A program made the position numbers and the translations under genes. From Ligustrum vulgare (taxonomy: Eukaryota > Streptophyta > Magnoliopsida > Lamiales > Oleaceae), in the NCBI GenBank assembly GCA_963555705.1, contig OY743183.1, positions 44,257,466-44,321,465 of the forward strand: a stretch of DNA of 64,000 nucleotides. Direction: 5' to 3'. The notes beneath the pieces were generated by a model. The model worked only from the letters and a program-made list of their open reading frames with translations. It was not told the origin of the DNA and did not search any database. Positions 11,461-23,417 of this stretch are shown piece after piece (the first letter of the stretch is position 1; each line of letters opens with the position of its first letter).

Positions 11461-14400
11461 AAATCAGACTACCTCTCTAACATATATATGTACCTCATAC
11501 AAAGCTATGCAAAAAGACGCTTGATAGCTATTGTGTAGAACTCAATCAATCATCCGACATTATCCAACTTATTAACTCATTCACTGACCTTCTCTTTCCA
11601 ACCTTTCAAGGATCTATATTGATATCGAACCCACGATATAAATATTAATTGTTCCAATGCTTAAACTAAAATCAAGAAGATTGATCAAGAATAAATCCTT
11701 ATGATCCAAAATATAAAAACGTGATATCAATTCCAAAATATTGAGTACAAAACCCAAACTTGGCAGAATCTTTCTGAAAATATTTACAAACGTAATCATT
11801 TCTAAACTCGACTGAAACTTCCTTTTTCAAAATTGGAGGAATTTAAAATTAAATCCTTTAGCCCATACTTCTAAATCATGCATCAAGTACTTGGTATCAC
11901 ATACTCATTCTAGCTGAGGACTAATGTACTAATTTAAAGTATCATCATAAGGATCAGATATGATATTCCCAAACTTAAGAAATCTTACTAACTTTCCAAT
12001 CTGAAGTTCAAGATACAATCTCTCCTATTCTCCAACTTCAATTTATGTCACGCCTTGAACAATACTCCGATTAAGTCTATCCCCAATACATAAGACTTCT
12101 GTGAATCATACAGGATTCTTCATCAAGTTTACTTAACCCAAAGATACAATCTCATTATATGTAAAAGTCACACAACTGATCATCTCAGGTTTTCCATTAT
12201 TGTAGCCAAAATATTTACTCACATCTAAAGTACAACCGATAATAAGTAATCGAAAATGCATTACCAAAATTTTAAATAAATCCATATTTCTTATGACTCA
12301 AAATGAAGATTCTCAATTTTGGGTAATATTTCATCATAATTCAATAAACCATCAAGATAAGATCAATTGACTCAATATATTCACACAAATATTACACGGA
12401 AATAACCATAACATCCATTAACCGTTTACTCACTATATCTTATAGTAATCGTGTAACATACCACTTATCATCGTATCATATGACCCCAAATAATCATATC
12501 AATCTCTCTAAGATTACAATTTAATAACCATCATATCTATCACATGAACCTTATACGTCAATATATTCACTAAGATTATAAATCAATCTCTAGAACTCAA
12601 TAAATCTTGGATTCTACCATGTGTCACTCTTGCAACACACTACTCTAAAGTAAGTCATCATTGTGAAGTCTTATCCCCATTTTCCACAAATCCTATCCAC
12701 GAGGTCAAATGCATAAAATTTCATTCCTTATTTTCGAAACAAGATACCATCAATAATAATTTCCAAAATTTCAAGGTATGATCTTATCATAAACTTTTCT
12801 CCGATCAAATGCATTACTTCTGCAACACTTGTACAAATTTAGGACCTGATAAAATTTATTTCATCAATTTCATCCAACAATTTTCTCTCATGATATTCTA
12901 GTTTCATAAATGAAAACTTAATGTACATCAGTGAATCATTCAAATTACGAGAAAACCCTGATTTATTTTCCATGACTGAGACTCATCTTTCTTCGAATTC
13001 CACTTAGAACCAAATATAGCATAACTTATTCATGGAAAGTCAACTTATTTCATAATCTCAACACATCATCACCTTCAGTTCTCACCATAAGAGCAATCGC
13101 ATTATTCCTTATGATTATCTCTTGTACCTTTTATATTCAAATGACCTTATGAAAATCATCATTATCTCACATAATCCCAAACATTCAATCATATGTCCCC
13201 AATTTCTCACTTTGAATAAATGGTTAATCCTTTAAGGCATCTCACCATTAAATATTTTCAATATCTCCTATTCATGATAACTGACTATTCCAGATAATCA
13301 TATTACATGTAAATAACCAAATCTTTAACACATCATCTACCAAATCAACTTCCAAAATAAATCAACAGTATTATTGCATACCATCATAGTTTCTAATATT
13401 CTCCGATATAAGTGATCATTTCATACTAATAATCAATTTGTTCCCAAGAATAATTAAGATTCTTCCCAATAATGCCATAATATTGTCTTCACTCATCTTT
13501 TAAAATATAACTTGACATTTCCCAATGTATGCATCAAGTCATCACATAACTTCATGTATACCTTGATATCCAAGTAGTTGTATACATCATCTTGTTTTTG
13601 AAATTGTGAAACAAGGAGAGCATTTCAATAGAACTATATCCATTACAAAATGATTATACTTTGAAGAAGCCAAAAATATCTCAAGAGTCATCATCCTTTT
13701 TTTTCATTTACTAAATCTCGCTTGTGGTGTAAATGAACTTGCAAGTCTAACCTCAATTCCCTTAGTGGGTTGCTTACCGCACTATGCTCTTAACTCAAAA
13801 TGATAAAATTCTAAGCAGAGTCTCCCTTGTAATTTGGACTTATCCAATATGTAGGTATACTTCATAACCAACAATAATTCCACAAACTTCAATTCCACCA
13901 AAATATCCCAGAAAATCAATTCGTAATTCCTCAACATAACAATTTCAAATCATGGTTTCCAATATTAAAATATTACTTCCTTCAATACATTAATTGACTC
14001 AAATGACCACTCATTTTTCATACTTATAAATATATGCCATAAATCATATTCCCAAAAATTTAATCACAAGAACAAACTACATTATAAATTTCTCTAAAAA
14101 TAGAGGAAGAAATTTACTTACTCAAACACAATATCAAGTCCTTAATTCCCAATAATTAAGAACCAAGTCTTTAAATCTCTAATTTCATAATTCTTCTCAT
14201 AAAAGTCTCAATAAAATCATATTACTTATAATCTCAACATCTCATCACAACCTCATAAAACTGGCTTGCCATTTCTCGTTGATTTACTGAAAAAGTTGAC
14301 AACAAGTGACTAATGAATTTTCGCAACAGCTGCTCTAAAATCACTAGCCATGACCTCATAACGCGTGGCACAATAGTAGATATTGTGGTCATGTATCTTT

Positions 14401-14892
14401 ACATGAGGTGTTGGTCTAAGCGATAGATATTCCGAAAATAGTGTCTAATCCTCTCTGTTGACTCCTCGTAAATGGTGCCATATCTAAAATTGATTATGCA
14501 AAGTCCAATTAGGTTTCATCATTTCTAAATTCGAGGACAAAAATTATTATAAAATCATTCTTAAATCATTTTATTCCCATTATGCTCAACAATCGTTTTC
14601 TTTCTTTTCTTTTCTTTCTGATTCGGATAAAATTTCTCGTTATGCTCCAAAACTCATTTCTTTCTTTCTTTCTTATTCAGATACAATCTCTTTCTCTTTC
14701 TTCCAAATCTCATAAATCATTAAAATAAGTATTCGAAACACTGAAATAACGTTAAACATCATAAATTCTTTACCTCGGAGTTGGTGTAACGAATGATGGC
14801 ACTAGCAATTATTATTAATAATAATTAAATAATGAAAAATGTTTTCTTGAAACTTCTTTTTGAAAATTTTCCAGTCTACAGAAACGCAGACT
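11461..14892 (-). other. Non-coding interior of the chromovirus, replacing pol
   Basis: This 3.4-kb AT-rich stretch has stops in all frames. About 12811-14270 is closely similar, as reverse complement, to 62890-64000 in the second chromovirus remnant. Near 14490-14510 the minus strand retains a short RT trace (RLCI then IDFR-like) also seen at 62860. The rest of gag, protease, RT and the integrase N-terminus is missing. Its presence in two separate elements suggests a family-level feature of a non-autonomous form. Confidence 0.7.
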
Positions 14893-14908
14893 GGTTCTGA
14901 TACCAATA
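14893..14908 (-). other. Primer binding site (initiator-Met tRNA), chromovirus
   Basis: On the minus strand the sequence is TATTGGTATCAGAACC, matching the TGGTATCAGAGC type complementary to plant initiator-Met tRNA with one change. It directly follows the 3' end of the right LTR, which fixes the element's orientation. Confidence 0.88.
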
Positions 14909-15971
14909 TGTAGCGCCCCGGGTTCTAAATACCCAGTTCACCATGTCATCGTCTAGTCTAATCTTTAAAATAATAATTTAGCGGAAAAAAATAGCTGAAA
15001 ACCTGTTTATGGCAAGATTAAATAACTGTAATGGTCGATAAAAATTGTAAACATTTATGAAATAATTCAAATTTATAATCGAACCATAAATACTACAAAA
15101 AATTGACAATGTCATAAATTCTCAAATAATTGAAAATCTCAAAAATATCCAACTTTTGGAAATACTGATCATCAAAATAAGATTTACAATTATTTAACGA
15201 CTATTGCCACAATCATCCATCACTTGCCACCCTCTCCGAAATCTGCAAACATTATTAAAATAGAAATGAGCATTTCATAGAAATACTCAGTAGACTCATC
15301 GCCAATTAATTAATCTACATTATAATTGAACACATAAACGCAGGCTATTTAGAAACCATAGGGTGTGGGTTGCACTTCTCGTGCATTAAAGCACATGGCT
15401 TCTCTTTGAAAATCATAGGCTCTTTAAAATCATAGGGTGTGGACTGCTCTTTCTTCTCGTACATTAAAGCACATGGCTTCTCTTTGAAAATCATAGGCTC
15501 TTTAAAATCATAGGGTGTGTGTTGCTCTTTCTTCTCGTGCACTTAAGGCACATAAGTTATGCATAACATCATCATTTATCTTACAAGATATTCTCTTCTT
15601 TCTTTCTCATACATAAAAGCATATAAATTATGACAAGCATAACAGCATAAATATTTCCAAAGAAATATATTCTCATCTCTTTTCATAAAAGATGACTTTC
15701 ACATAAGTCACATAACATACACATTCACACGCAATCATAATTTAAATCAATTAATAGGGGCGAGTCTACCTTAAATTCAACGAGCGTAAAATTGAGCGGG
15801 AAATGACTTCAATCCTTTAAATCTCCGTACGCCTCGTCTAGCCAATTAGAAAAATAAGTTAAATTAGTCTTTTGGAATTTATAGTTTAAAAATGATAATT
15901 TAAAATTTAAGGACTGAAATTGATGATTTGAAAGTTGGGGGACTAAAATGAATACTTTTAAACTTGGGGGA

Positions 15972-17422
15972 TGTTCACTGATATATCGCGATTTGAGATA
16001 TCCCCGCAAGTGTATGGGTCGTGAAGAGTAGTTAAAATGGACCTGAGAGTCCGGATGATCGTTCCCACGAGGACCGTTTACTAATTACTGAAATGTGTAA
16101 ATTCTTATCCTTATTTGAAACAATAAATGAAATGTAATTGTTTGGAAACTAATATTTATAACGATAACTAAAAGATTAAAAAACTTTGCACGAGATTGAG
16201 ATTTCACAATTGCTGACTGTTTTTAACTATAATTAAATGTAGTTGGGATTCACGGGTTCACCTAGCCAATTAAATCAATTCCTATTCTCGATTTTATTTT
16301 CTAAATATGTGTTCGATAGAATTCACTAACTTAAATTGAAATTCCTCTCTCGAGTTTAAATCAATTCTACCTAAATAAGTCAATCTTGTATCTCTACAGC
16401 GGGTCTGAATATTCCTTACCTAGATGCATTACACACAAAAATTCACACACGATCGCACTAATCACAAGAGTATATCTCTATCTCTCGTTCAATTAACGGA
16501 TTTATTACCTAGATCTATGTTATTAACTCACCTTTCGGATTATGGAAATAACACATAAAATCATAAATAAATGGCCAGTTCATTTAAGCATTAAACACAA
16601 TAATAAATCAACACATGCATTGCGGCGTTAAAACAAGGAATATGGAATTAAAGTAATTGACTAGGCTACATCGTAATTCCAAACGTTCAGATTACTTACA
16701 CATAATGAACGAATAATAAAAACAATCAAAATCAAAATTAAACATGTTGGAATTTATGAAATCAACAATAAGAAAAGAAGTCTTGCACCAAGAATCGAGT
16801 TCCCGCGTTAAGCTCCTAAATTCCCCCACTTTTCCTTGCTTGAATCTCTTCCAAATTTGATGATCGAATTGCCAAGAATTCTCCAGAATTAAGCTCTGCA
16901 AAAGTGCTCCTCTTGTTGCCTCTCGTGCTTCCCCTCCTTTTTATGTTAAATTCCCGAGTATATTATGTTAAAATCGCGCACAAAAGTCCAATACAGGCCC
17001 AGTCAGAAGCCCACGCGATCGCGTGGTAGGGGTGACGGCGATCGCGTAGCTGACCAGTTTTTCGCTATGCTTGTATTTATTGCCCATGTCGTGATCACTG
17101 CAATGGAATATTCGCGATCGCGACATAGGGTTTTTTTTACGCGATTCTCCATCTTTTCCTTGGCCTTCAAGTTAGTCCTCTAGTTTTATTTGCAACGTGT
17201 ATCCCCAACTTTTGATTTGATCGATTTGACCCCAGAACTTCTGTTTCTCTTCAATTTTCCTACTTTTGACCTTTATTTCCCGCAATTGCTACCTTGTTCC
17301 TCTTTTTAACTAAAATCTGAAATAACAACAATTAAACGCAATTTAGGTAGAATAAATTCATAAAACACCATGATAAATTCTCGTTTTGGCATATCCCGAA
17401 AGTATATAAAATACACTTATCA
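15972..17422 (-). mobile_element. LTR-H solo LTR in the chromovirus LTR
   Basis: This 1451-bp sequence starts TG and ends CA, and is flanked by GGGGA at 15967-15971 and 17423-17427. In its own orientation (minus) it begins TGATAAGTGTATTTTAT and ends near CACTTGCGGGGATAT. No primer site, polypurine tract or coding region accompanies it, so it is a solo LTR left by LTR-LTR recombination. Related copies are at 1-1160/23423-23990 and 37598-39401. Confidence 0.88.
17011..17123. other. Cluster of GCGATCGC palindromes in LTR-H
   Basis: CCACGCGATCGCGTGG at 17011-17026 is a perfect 16-bp palindrome. GGCGATCGCG follows at about 17038, and TCGCGATCGCGA at 17112-17123 is a perfect 12-bp palindrome. The surroundings are otherwise AT-rich. 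Similar palindromes occur in the LTR at 35945-36731. Function is unknown. Confidence 0.6.
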
Positions 17423-18250
17423 GGGGACTAAAATGAATACTTTTAAACTTGGGGGACTAAAGTGTAAATTTTTCAAAACTTTCAGGACTTGAATAAAACG
17501 CTGTTAAAATATTCAGGCTAAAATAATCAAATTTTTAAATTAAAGGAAAGAGTTTTTAAAATATTTGAACTCATGGACGAAATGAAACATTTGGAACATT
17601 GGGGACTAAAATGTAAATTTTCGAAACTTGGGTTAAAGCTCAAAACGGATATTTAATTGTAGGGATTGAAATAATTGATTTTTAAAATGAAATGACTGAT
17701 TAAAATCATTTAAAAACTTAAGGGGCTGAAATGATTAGTTTTAAAGTCAAAAGGACTGAAATACATCACTTTAAAACTGGGAGGACTAAGGTGCAATTTC
17801 TCAAAAGTCAAAATATAACAGATTATATACATATTCCTCAGTCCTCACTATCTCTCTCTTCTTCGAAACAGCCGACGAGAGGGAGGGAGGGTGTGTGTGG
17901 CGCGACACCGGTGCCACAGCCGGCGATCTTTCGGCGTAATGCCGCCATTGAGGGGTGGCAAGTGGCGTGGGTGTGGGGTGGTGAAAAGAAAACTGGTTGA
18001 GGTGGATTTTAGGTAAACCGAGACTTAGAGTTCGAAACCTGGGGCTACGATTTTCGGTGGTAAATCTGGCGGTCGAGGTAAGATTTGAGCTTCTTGATTT
18101 ATGGGTTTTCTTTGGGTTTTATTTTGAGTTTAATTTGGATTGGGTAGTGATGATGATGGGTTTGTGCAGTGGTGTTGTGGTGTAATTGTGGCTGGTCGAG
18201 GTGCTGATGATGATTCCCATTGATGGTACTGTGGTGGCATTGGGTGGCCA

Positions 18251-18262
18251 AGGTGGTGGTGG

Positions 18263-18338
<76 letters not shown>

Positions 18339-18371
18339 GGTGAAGGTGATGGTGATGATGATGGTGATGAT
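18251..18371. repeat. (GGT)n/(GAT)n compound microsatellite
   Basis: About twenty GAT units are flanked by GGT runs and mixed GAT/GGT. The homologous place in the left LTR (about 9930) has only short TGATGATGAT runs, so the expansion happened after the element inserted. It creates false frames encoding poly-Asp, poly-His and poly-Met. Confidence 0.95.
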
Positions 18372-18374
18372 AAA

Positions 18375-20261
18375 TGTAACACCCCAAGTTCAAAAATATT
18401 AAACCTAGGCGTGTTAACTTCCTTTCACTTTAAATGCGGAAATAAATCGGTTAAACATTTAAAATGCGGAAACAAATCATTTAAAAACCTCAACACATTT
18501 TTTTTTCTTCTTTTCTATAATATAATATTCTACAAAAATTTCGGCAGAGTCTCCTCTGTAATTTGGACTTAGCCAACCTGTAGAGGGACATCATACCTAT
18601 ATTACAAATACAATTCTCAACTCATTCAAACCCAACATTCCACATCCGACCACAATTCCAAAATCAAACTTCAACATCAATTCCCAAACTCCTCAACAAT
18701 AACATCTTAAAGTAAATAATTTTTTAAACTTATGAAATATGATGTAAACTAATCATAGGGAAATACCATAACTTATTTTAACTAAAACAGACAAACTAAT
18801 CAAAAGAATTTATCGATTAAAAGAATAACCAATGAATTAATTTGAGAAAGCCCTTCATTCATTCTTAAAAGAAATAGAATTATTAGTACTGTCTGAGTCA
18901 GCCGCCAAGTGCTCTCCTCGGATCACCTAACTTTCATCACCTGAAATGTTGGGGAGGGATTGGGGTGAGCTAAAGCTCAGTAAGTAAACTTTATGCATGA
19001 ATGCATGCTTATGACATGAATGCTTTAACTTTGAAATATGTATCCCCATTCACTTTAACCTTTCAAAAACTTTCAACATTTCGAACTTTCACTTAACATT
19101 TCAAAAATTTCACTTCATTTCCATCGTGAGCTCACTTGATGTAACTTCTAGTCAATCAGATAACAGTGGGCCATTCTTATTTGGAACCAGATTAACATGC
19201 GCATTTCCACCGCAAAGCGGCTCATTACATTCGGGTACGCCGGTCCCCCGCGCCCCATTTCCCACTCGGATCTTTCATGAGATAGAAGTACACCCATTCT
19301 TTCAAAAACTTGGGATACATAATTTTTTACAAAAATTGCACTTTGACACATTCCTTTCATTAAAACATTTGACTTTCTCATTTCGATGCCAATGCATGCT
19401 TAATGATGCAATGACATGATAATGTGCATGTTTGAACATTCCCTTAAATACACATACTTGCATATGGCAATTCAATTACATCAACATTAAGTAATTAACA
19501 CGAAATCACTTACGCACATTAATTTCACATTAACTTTCTACTTTCATGAAATTAGGGGGAGTTTACTTACCTGAAGTCCTTAGCATTTACCGTTATCTGG
19601 ATTTGCAAGTGGAAGATATTCAGATGCCCGTCACGTCAATGTGCCCAATAATCCTAATTTATATTCATTCATTAAATAAAATATACTTTTAGTTCAAACT
19701 AAAATTCAAAATCACATTACCTAACTTTACAAAATTTCTCGATTAAAAATCCCGTTATTGAGAATTTGAAGATACTCAAATAGGATCGTCAATTTAACTC
19801 TAGAATCAAACAAAACCTCATAACCTTAATTTCAAAGGTTGAAAATAAACATTTATAATTCAAAATTTAAAGTAAAATTTCAAACAAAGTATCATAGTCT
19901 TAAAATCCCAATTTCTGAAATCCAATACACAATTACATAATTTTCCACAATGTCAAAAAGTACAATTATAACTCAATTTAAACTAAGAATTTAATTCAAT
20001 TAATTAGACATATCACATTAGAAGTAAACATATCACATTAGAAGTATGAAAAGTGCATCATATAAACCAACATTCATGCCAAACAGTCGACTAACTCCAT
20101 TAAAAATCTGGAAATCACAAATTAACTCTACATTAAACTAAAGGAAATCTTAACTCCATAAATTTGAGCATTTCATTTCAAATTGCAATTTAATCTAAAT
20201 CAATCAAAATTAACCTAGAACATTTAAATCTAAATCTGAAAATATACATATAATACATATG

Positions 20262-20305
<44 letters not shown>

Positions 20306-21243
20306 ATCACAATACCAACTCTCCAATTGACAGTTAAATTCGAAATCTAGAATAATTAAAAATCTGAAATAGTAATAATAAACTTACCCACACATGTATA
20401 TATACTTACATACATCATTACATACTTATATAAGCATTACCCAATCTCCAATTTAGCAGTTATAATTCGAAATCTGACTAACTAAAATCTGAAAATCAGA
20501 AAAATCTTCACATATTTACACATCTTAACATATATATATACACGTATATATATATACACATTGACATCAACATAGACTTGTGTGCATTTTTCGTGAGTGT
20601 AACCCGTGTGTGTTCGCGTGAGTGGGTGTTTTGCGTGCGCTGTGGGTGCGCGGGTTGTGTGAGCTGCCGGGGAAAGGAACGAGGGAAGGGGGAGGGTTAC
20701 TGGGGTGGTGGCGCAGGAGACATCGCCGGCGGAAGGGCTGAGCAGCGGCGGTTGAGTGTGTGAGGCGAGAAAGCGGCGAGAGAGCTGAGAGACAGAGAGA
20801 GGGATGCGGGTGCGTGAAACAGAGGGAGAGAGAACGAGAGTGAGGGCTGAGAGATGAGGTTAGGTTTTTAATTTTAGGAATTTGCAATTTAGTCCCTCGC
20901 TTCTCTCCACGTGCATAGTTAAGTCATAAGTTCTAATTTATTCTCCAATTGCCACTAAACTTTCCCCCAACTTTAATTTAACACAATTTAGGTCACTTAC
21001 AACTAATCAATTAAAAATTATAGCATGCTTAGGTAATAAAACAATTAATCACATAAAATTTCACGTAACCAATTTATAAATTTTCTAATTGGCACATTGA
21101 TCGAGACGGCGTCGAAATCCTTCCACTGCAAAAAAAAATTCAAATCATAGACATTAAAAATTATCAATTTAAAATTTATAACATTAACATAAATATCACG
21201 TAGGATTTCAGAATTGCCCATGAAATGAAAAGCGGTTTTAACA
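18375..21243 (-). mobile_element. LTR-F solo LTR (2.87 kb) in the chromovirus LTR
   Basis: It starts TGTAACACCCC and ends TTTTAACA, flanked by ATAAA at 18370-18374 and 21244-21248. Its own orientation is minus, inferred from the copy at 59707-61310, where the GGGGT(A/G)TTACA end is followed by a primer binding site. No internal region is present, so it is a solo LTR. Its first 1.19 kb matches 58525-59706. A G-rich segment around 20640-20860 and an AT microsatellite at 20265 lie within it. Small open frames at 19126-19419, 20567-20887 and 21045-21311 are incidental. Confidence 0.88.
20265..20297. repeat. (TA)n microsatellite
   Basis: A pure AT dinucleotide run followed by ACACACACA, inside LTR-F. 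Confidence 0.93.
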
Positions 21244-21944
21244 ATAAAGGAGGTGGTTAGTTGTGGCTGGGCAGTGGTGATGTGCAGTGTGGCTGAGTTG
21301 GAGGTGGTCATTGAAGGTTCAAATAATGGTTCGGTTGGTGTTAAAATTAGCAGCCTGAAGCTGTGAAATGGAACTCAAACAGAGGAGGTGGAGAGGAGGT
21401 TACCTGGCTGCGTGAGGAGGCTGGAAAATCAGACTCTGAGGCTGTGTTGGGGGAGGAAGCTTGCTGTGTTCCAACTGGTCATGAATGGAGATGCTGGAAT
21501 CGGTGTGTGGAGCTGTGCAGAGGGAGAAGTCTGATTGCTGAGAGGTGGGTTGGTGTAGAGCATGAGAATGTGATAGGGTATTGAATTGATGTAGTTGGTG
21601 GAGGTATGGGTTGATTAGGCATTAAGGAAACCTTGACAAGCAATACACGGAATTCGAGAAAAATAATACTCGTAAATCAACTGAGCAGGAAAATGGATCT
21701 GATAAAATGAGCTTCATAAAATTTTGGAATTTAAAACGATTTTGAAAGGAATAAATTAAATAAATAAATAAAATAATGTAATTTTAGAAATTCGAAATTT
21801 ATTTAAAATCGAATTAGACTCGATATTTCTCAACTCGGCAAGACGAATACTTCGTGACTTTAAATTAAAAATGGGTGAGATCGCAGCTGCACGGTTTTCG
21901 TAATTTAAAATAATTATTTAATACGTGAAAATTCTTGGTCGCTA

Positions 21945-22140
21945 TTGGTCTAATGGTACCAAGGATTCCATGAAGTTTGTACTTAACCCCTACGTACAAG
22001 ATTCGAATCCCTGGGGAGGAAAAAATCAACTTCCTGGAAACGAGGCTGTCAGCCATTAAGGAGCAGGATGACCAGGGGGGAGTGGAAAGACCATGAGTAG
22101 ATGGCCGGCAGCCCTTGAGGACCGGGTAGATTACAAAAAA
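21945..22140 (+). mobile_element. tRNA-derived SINE, plus orientation
   Basis: The head carries a pol III box A (TGGTCTAATGG, 21946-21956) and, 43 bases on, a box B-like GATTCGAATC (22000-22009). The body includes CTTCCTGGAAACGAGGC and AGACCATGAGTA and ends GATTACAAAAAA. A closely similar sequence lies in opposite orientation at 22147-22335. The tRNA-like head, unrelated body and A-rich tail fit a SINE. Exact ends and a target duplication were not established. Confidence 0.65.
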
Positions 22141-22146
22141 GGAGCC

Positions 22147-22335
22147 TTTTTTGTAACGACCCGGCTCCCTCGCTGGGGCCTTCTCCGTGTCGTACTCATG
22201 GTCTTTCCATTCCCCCTGGTCATCCTGGTCCTCAAGGGCTGCCAGCCTCGTTTTCAGGAAGTGAATTTTTGCGTTCCATGGGTTTCGAACCTTGTACCTA
22301 AGGGTTAAGTACAAAGATCCTTATAACCAAGAATC
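22147..22335 (-). mobile_element. tRNA-derived SINE, minus orientation
   Basis: Read on the minus strand it begins with GGTTATAAGGATC, has GTTCGAAAC (a perfect box B, 22282-22290), and shares body segments such as CAGGATGACCAGGGGG and AGACCATGAGTA with the neighbour. It ends GTCGTTACAAAAAA. Only six bases separate the A-tracts of the two copies, so they meet tail to tail. The copies differ by several indels, which suggests two separate insertions or an old inverted duplication. Confidence 0.65.
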
Positions 22336-22345
22336 CTATAATTAC

Positions 22346-22880
22346 TCTCCAACCATTAGGAGTGATTTGGTAAACCCCAATACCTAAGGTAATTAATAAC
22401 AGTACGGACAAGGGAAATATAAGACCTTCTTCCTACATCATTCTATTTATAGCCACACACCCCTCTAGAGGTTCGTCTGCCAGTTCATCACTCATAGGAG
22501 GAATAAAAACACCAAGTTCAGAATCCTAAACTTATAACGCCACTCGGTTAGACCACTCTCAGAAATAATAGAAGGATGAAAGCTGGCCTTCCAGAACGTC
22601 GAACTCGAACTAGATAGATCTGCTCTACTAGCACTTAATTGGGTACGAAGTATCGGATGGGGAATTGAAGGGGGATTCCCTAACCTAAGAGGTTGTACCT
22701 CTTAGGGAAATTCCTGCCTAACACCTCCTGAATTCGATGCACTAGCATTTAAATCGTTGGAATGAGTACCTAAGTCCGGACTCGAATTTTCGTTAACCAT
22801 CCCACAAGATTCGTTCCTAGTGGCTTCACTATCACTACCAGAATTACTTATGACTGGTCTAAGTTATAAAGGAATACCTA
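22346..22880 (-). pseudogene. Antisense ORF of the Tat-type element, N-terminal half
   Basis: On the minus strand a Ser/Asn/Glu-rich start (SGSDSEATRNESCGMV) leads to TEWRYKFRI, then a segment ending EEGLIFPLS and QITPNG in shifting frames. The G-L-x-FPL and LTPNxW-type pattern matches proteins annotated from plant gypsy antisense frames. At least four stops or frameshifts occur. The C-terminal half is at 7816-8217, on the other side of the inserted chromovirus. Confidence 0.6.
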
Positions 22881-23091
22881 GACTGATAAGCAGACCTGAA
22901 GCTGAGATCGCGTGATATAGTTGCCGACCAAAAGCTCACAACGAGCGAAAGAACAGGGAATTCTCTGGAAAAATAAGGCAAGTGAGAAGGAAAATGTGGG
23001 ACCCCTTTATATAAGAAAAATATTAATTATCAATACAGAATTCGAAGAGGCGTATAGAGTCAATCAAATGGAAATGACAGCTGATCATATT
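22881..23091. other. Tat-type element between antisense ORF and 3' LTR
   Basis: No gene recognised. This short stretch should contain the polypurine tract, but no clear one is visible just before 23092. Confidence 0.4.
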
Positions 23092-23417
23092 TCTCTTAAC
23101 ATACACAGAACTGGCCACAAAACGGTGACATTTGTTGGCATTTTAGTTTGAGGTCAGATCATTGGGGCAATTAACATGTCCGACCTGACACCCCCAGGTC
23201 GAACAACGAGTAACTCACCTCCTAAGGTAAGGGGATCCCTACTTTGGCTGCTTTAAAAGCCCATTATATATAAAGATATTCAAAAGCATATGTGGAGTCC
23301 AGGTCATCCATTCCGACAAGGGATTCACTTCTTCCACAAACAACTTTTTTCTTCGCATAACTGATATTCACTTATTCTTCTTGATGACTTGAAATATTTA
23401 TATTTCAACTGCCAACA
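23092..23417 (+). repeat. 3' LTR of the Tat-type element
   Basis: From about 23117 it matches the 5' LTR closely. The start is placed by equal length and is uncertain, because the first 27 bases are diverged and lack TG. It ends CAACA, and AAGTA follows at 23418-23422, duplicating 1156-1160. Confidence 0.75.

Larger units (their letters stand above)
8218..21944 (-). mobile_element. Chromovirus (Del/Tekay-type gypsy), minus strand, nested in the Tat-type element
   Basis: Two LTRs start TGTA(A/G)CGCCCC at 8218 and 14909 and are near copies. On the minus strand the order is 5' LTR (right copy), initiator-Met-tRNA primer site, a long non-coding interior, integrase end, chromodomain, polypurine tract and 3' LTR (left copy). 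The chromodomain after the integrase defines a chromovirus; the integrase and chromodomain motifs fit the Del/Tekay branch. Gag, protease and most of RT are missing. The right LTR ends two bases short of the expected CA and no target duplication was found, so that edge may have been altered when the SINEs arrived. Confidence 0.85.
14909..21944 (-). repeat. 5' LTR of the chromovirus (right copy), interrupted
   Basis: LTR segments lie at 14909-15971, 17423-18374 and 21244-21944 and align in order with 8218-10533. The gaps are two solo LTR insertions with clean target duplications. This copy also has an expanded GAT/GGT microsatellite before 18375, and a local duplication of a 30-bp GGGGACTAAAATG-type unit around the first insertion. 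Small open frames at 15345-15542, 17731-18572 and 21363-21584 lie in LTR sequence and are not genes. Confidence 0.85.
1161..23417 (+). mobile_element. Tat-lineage Ty3/gypsy element, split by nested insertions
   Basis: The element starts TGTTAATGGG and ends CAACA, and is flanked by the same five bases AAGTA at 1156-1160 and 23418-23422, which is the expected gypsy target duplication. The order is 5' LTR, gag, protease, RT, RNase H, a second archaeal-type RNase H, integrase, two tandem-repeat arrays, an antisense frame and 3' LTR. RT-RNase H-second RNase H-integrase is the recognised arrangement of the Tat lineage. Removing the chromovirus and SINE pair (8218-22335) rejoins the antisense frame. 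Coding parts carry many stops and frameshifts, so the element is dead. Confidence 0.9.

Noticed and set aside
18119..18572. Frames encoding poly-His, poly-Ser, poly-Asp and poly-Met
   Set aside because: They are translations of the GAT/GGT microsatellite within a chromovirus LTR and are open only because of the repeat.
20567..20887. A 106-codon minus-strand frame rich in Ser, His and Pro
   Set aside because: It lies in the LTR-F solo LTR in a G-rich patch and the composition is low complexity; no start context or family match.
21945..22015. A tRNA gene
   Set aside because: Boxes A and B are present but no cloverleaf stems could be formed, and the sequence continues into a SINE body with A-tail.
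22093..22308. Opposed frames of 71 and 149 codons
   Set aside because: They run across the two inverted SINEs and reflect their symmetry, not coding.
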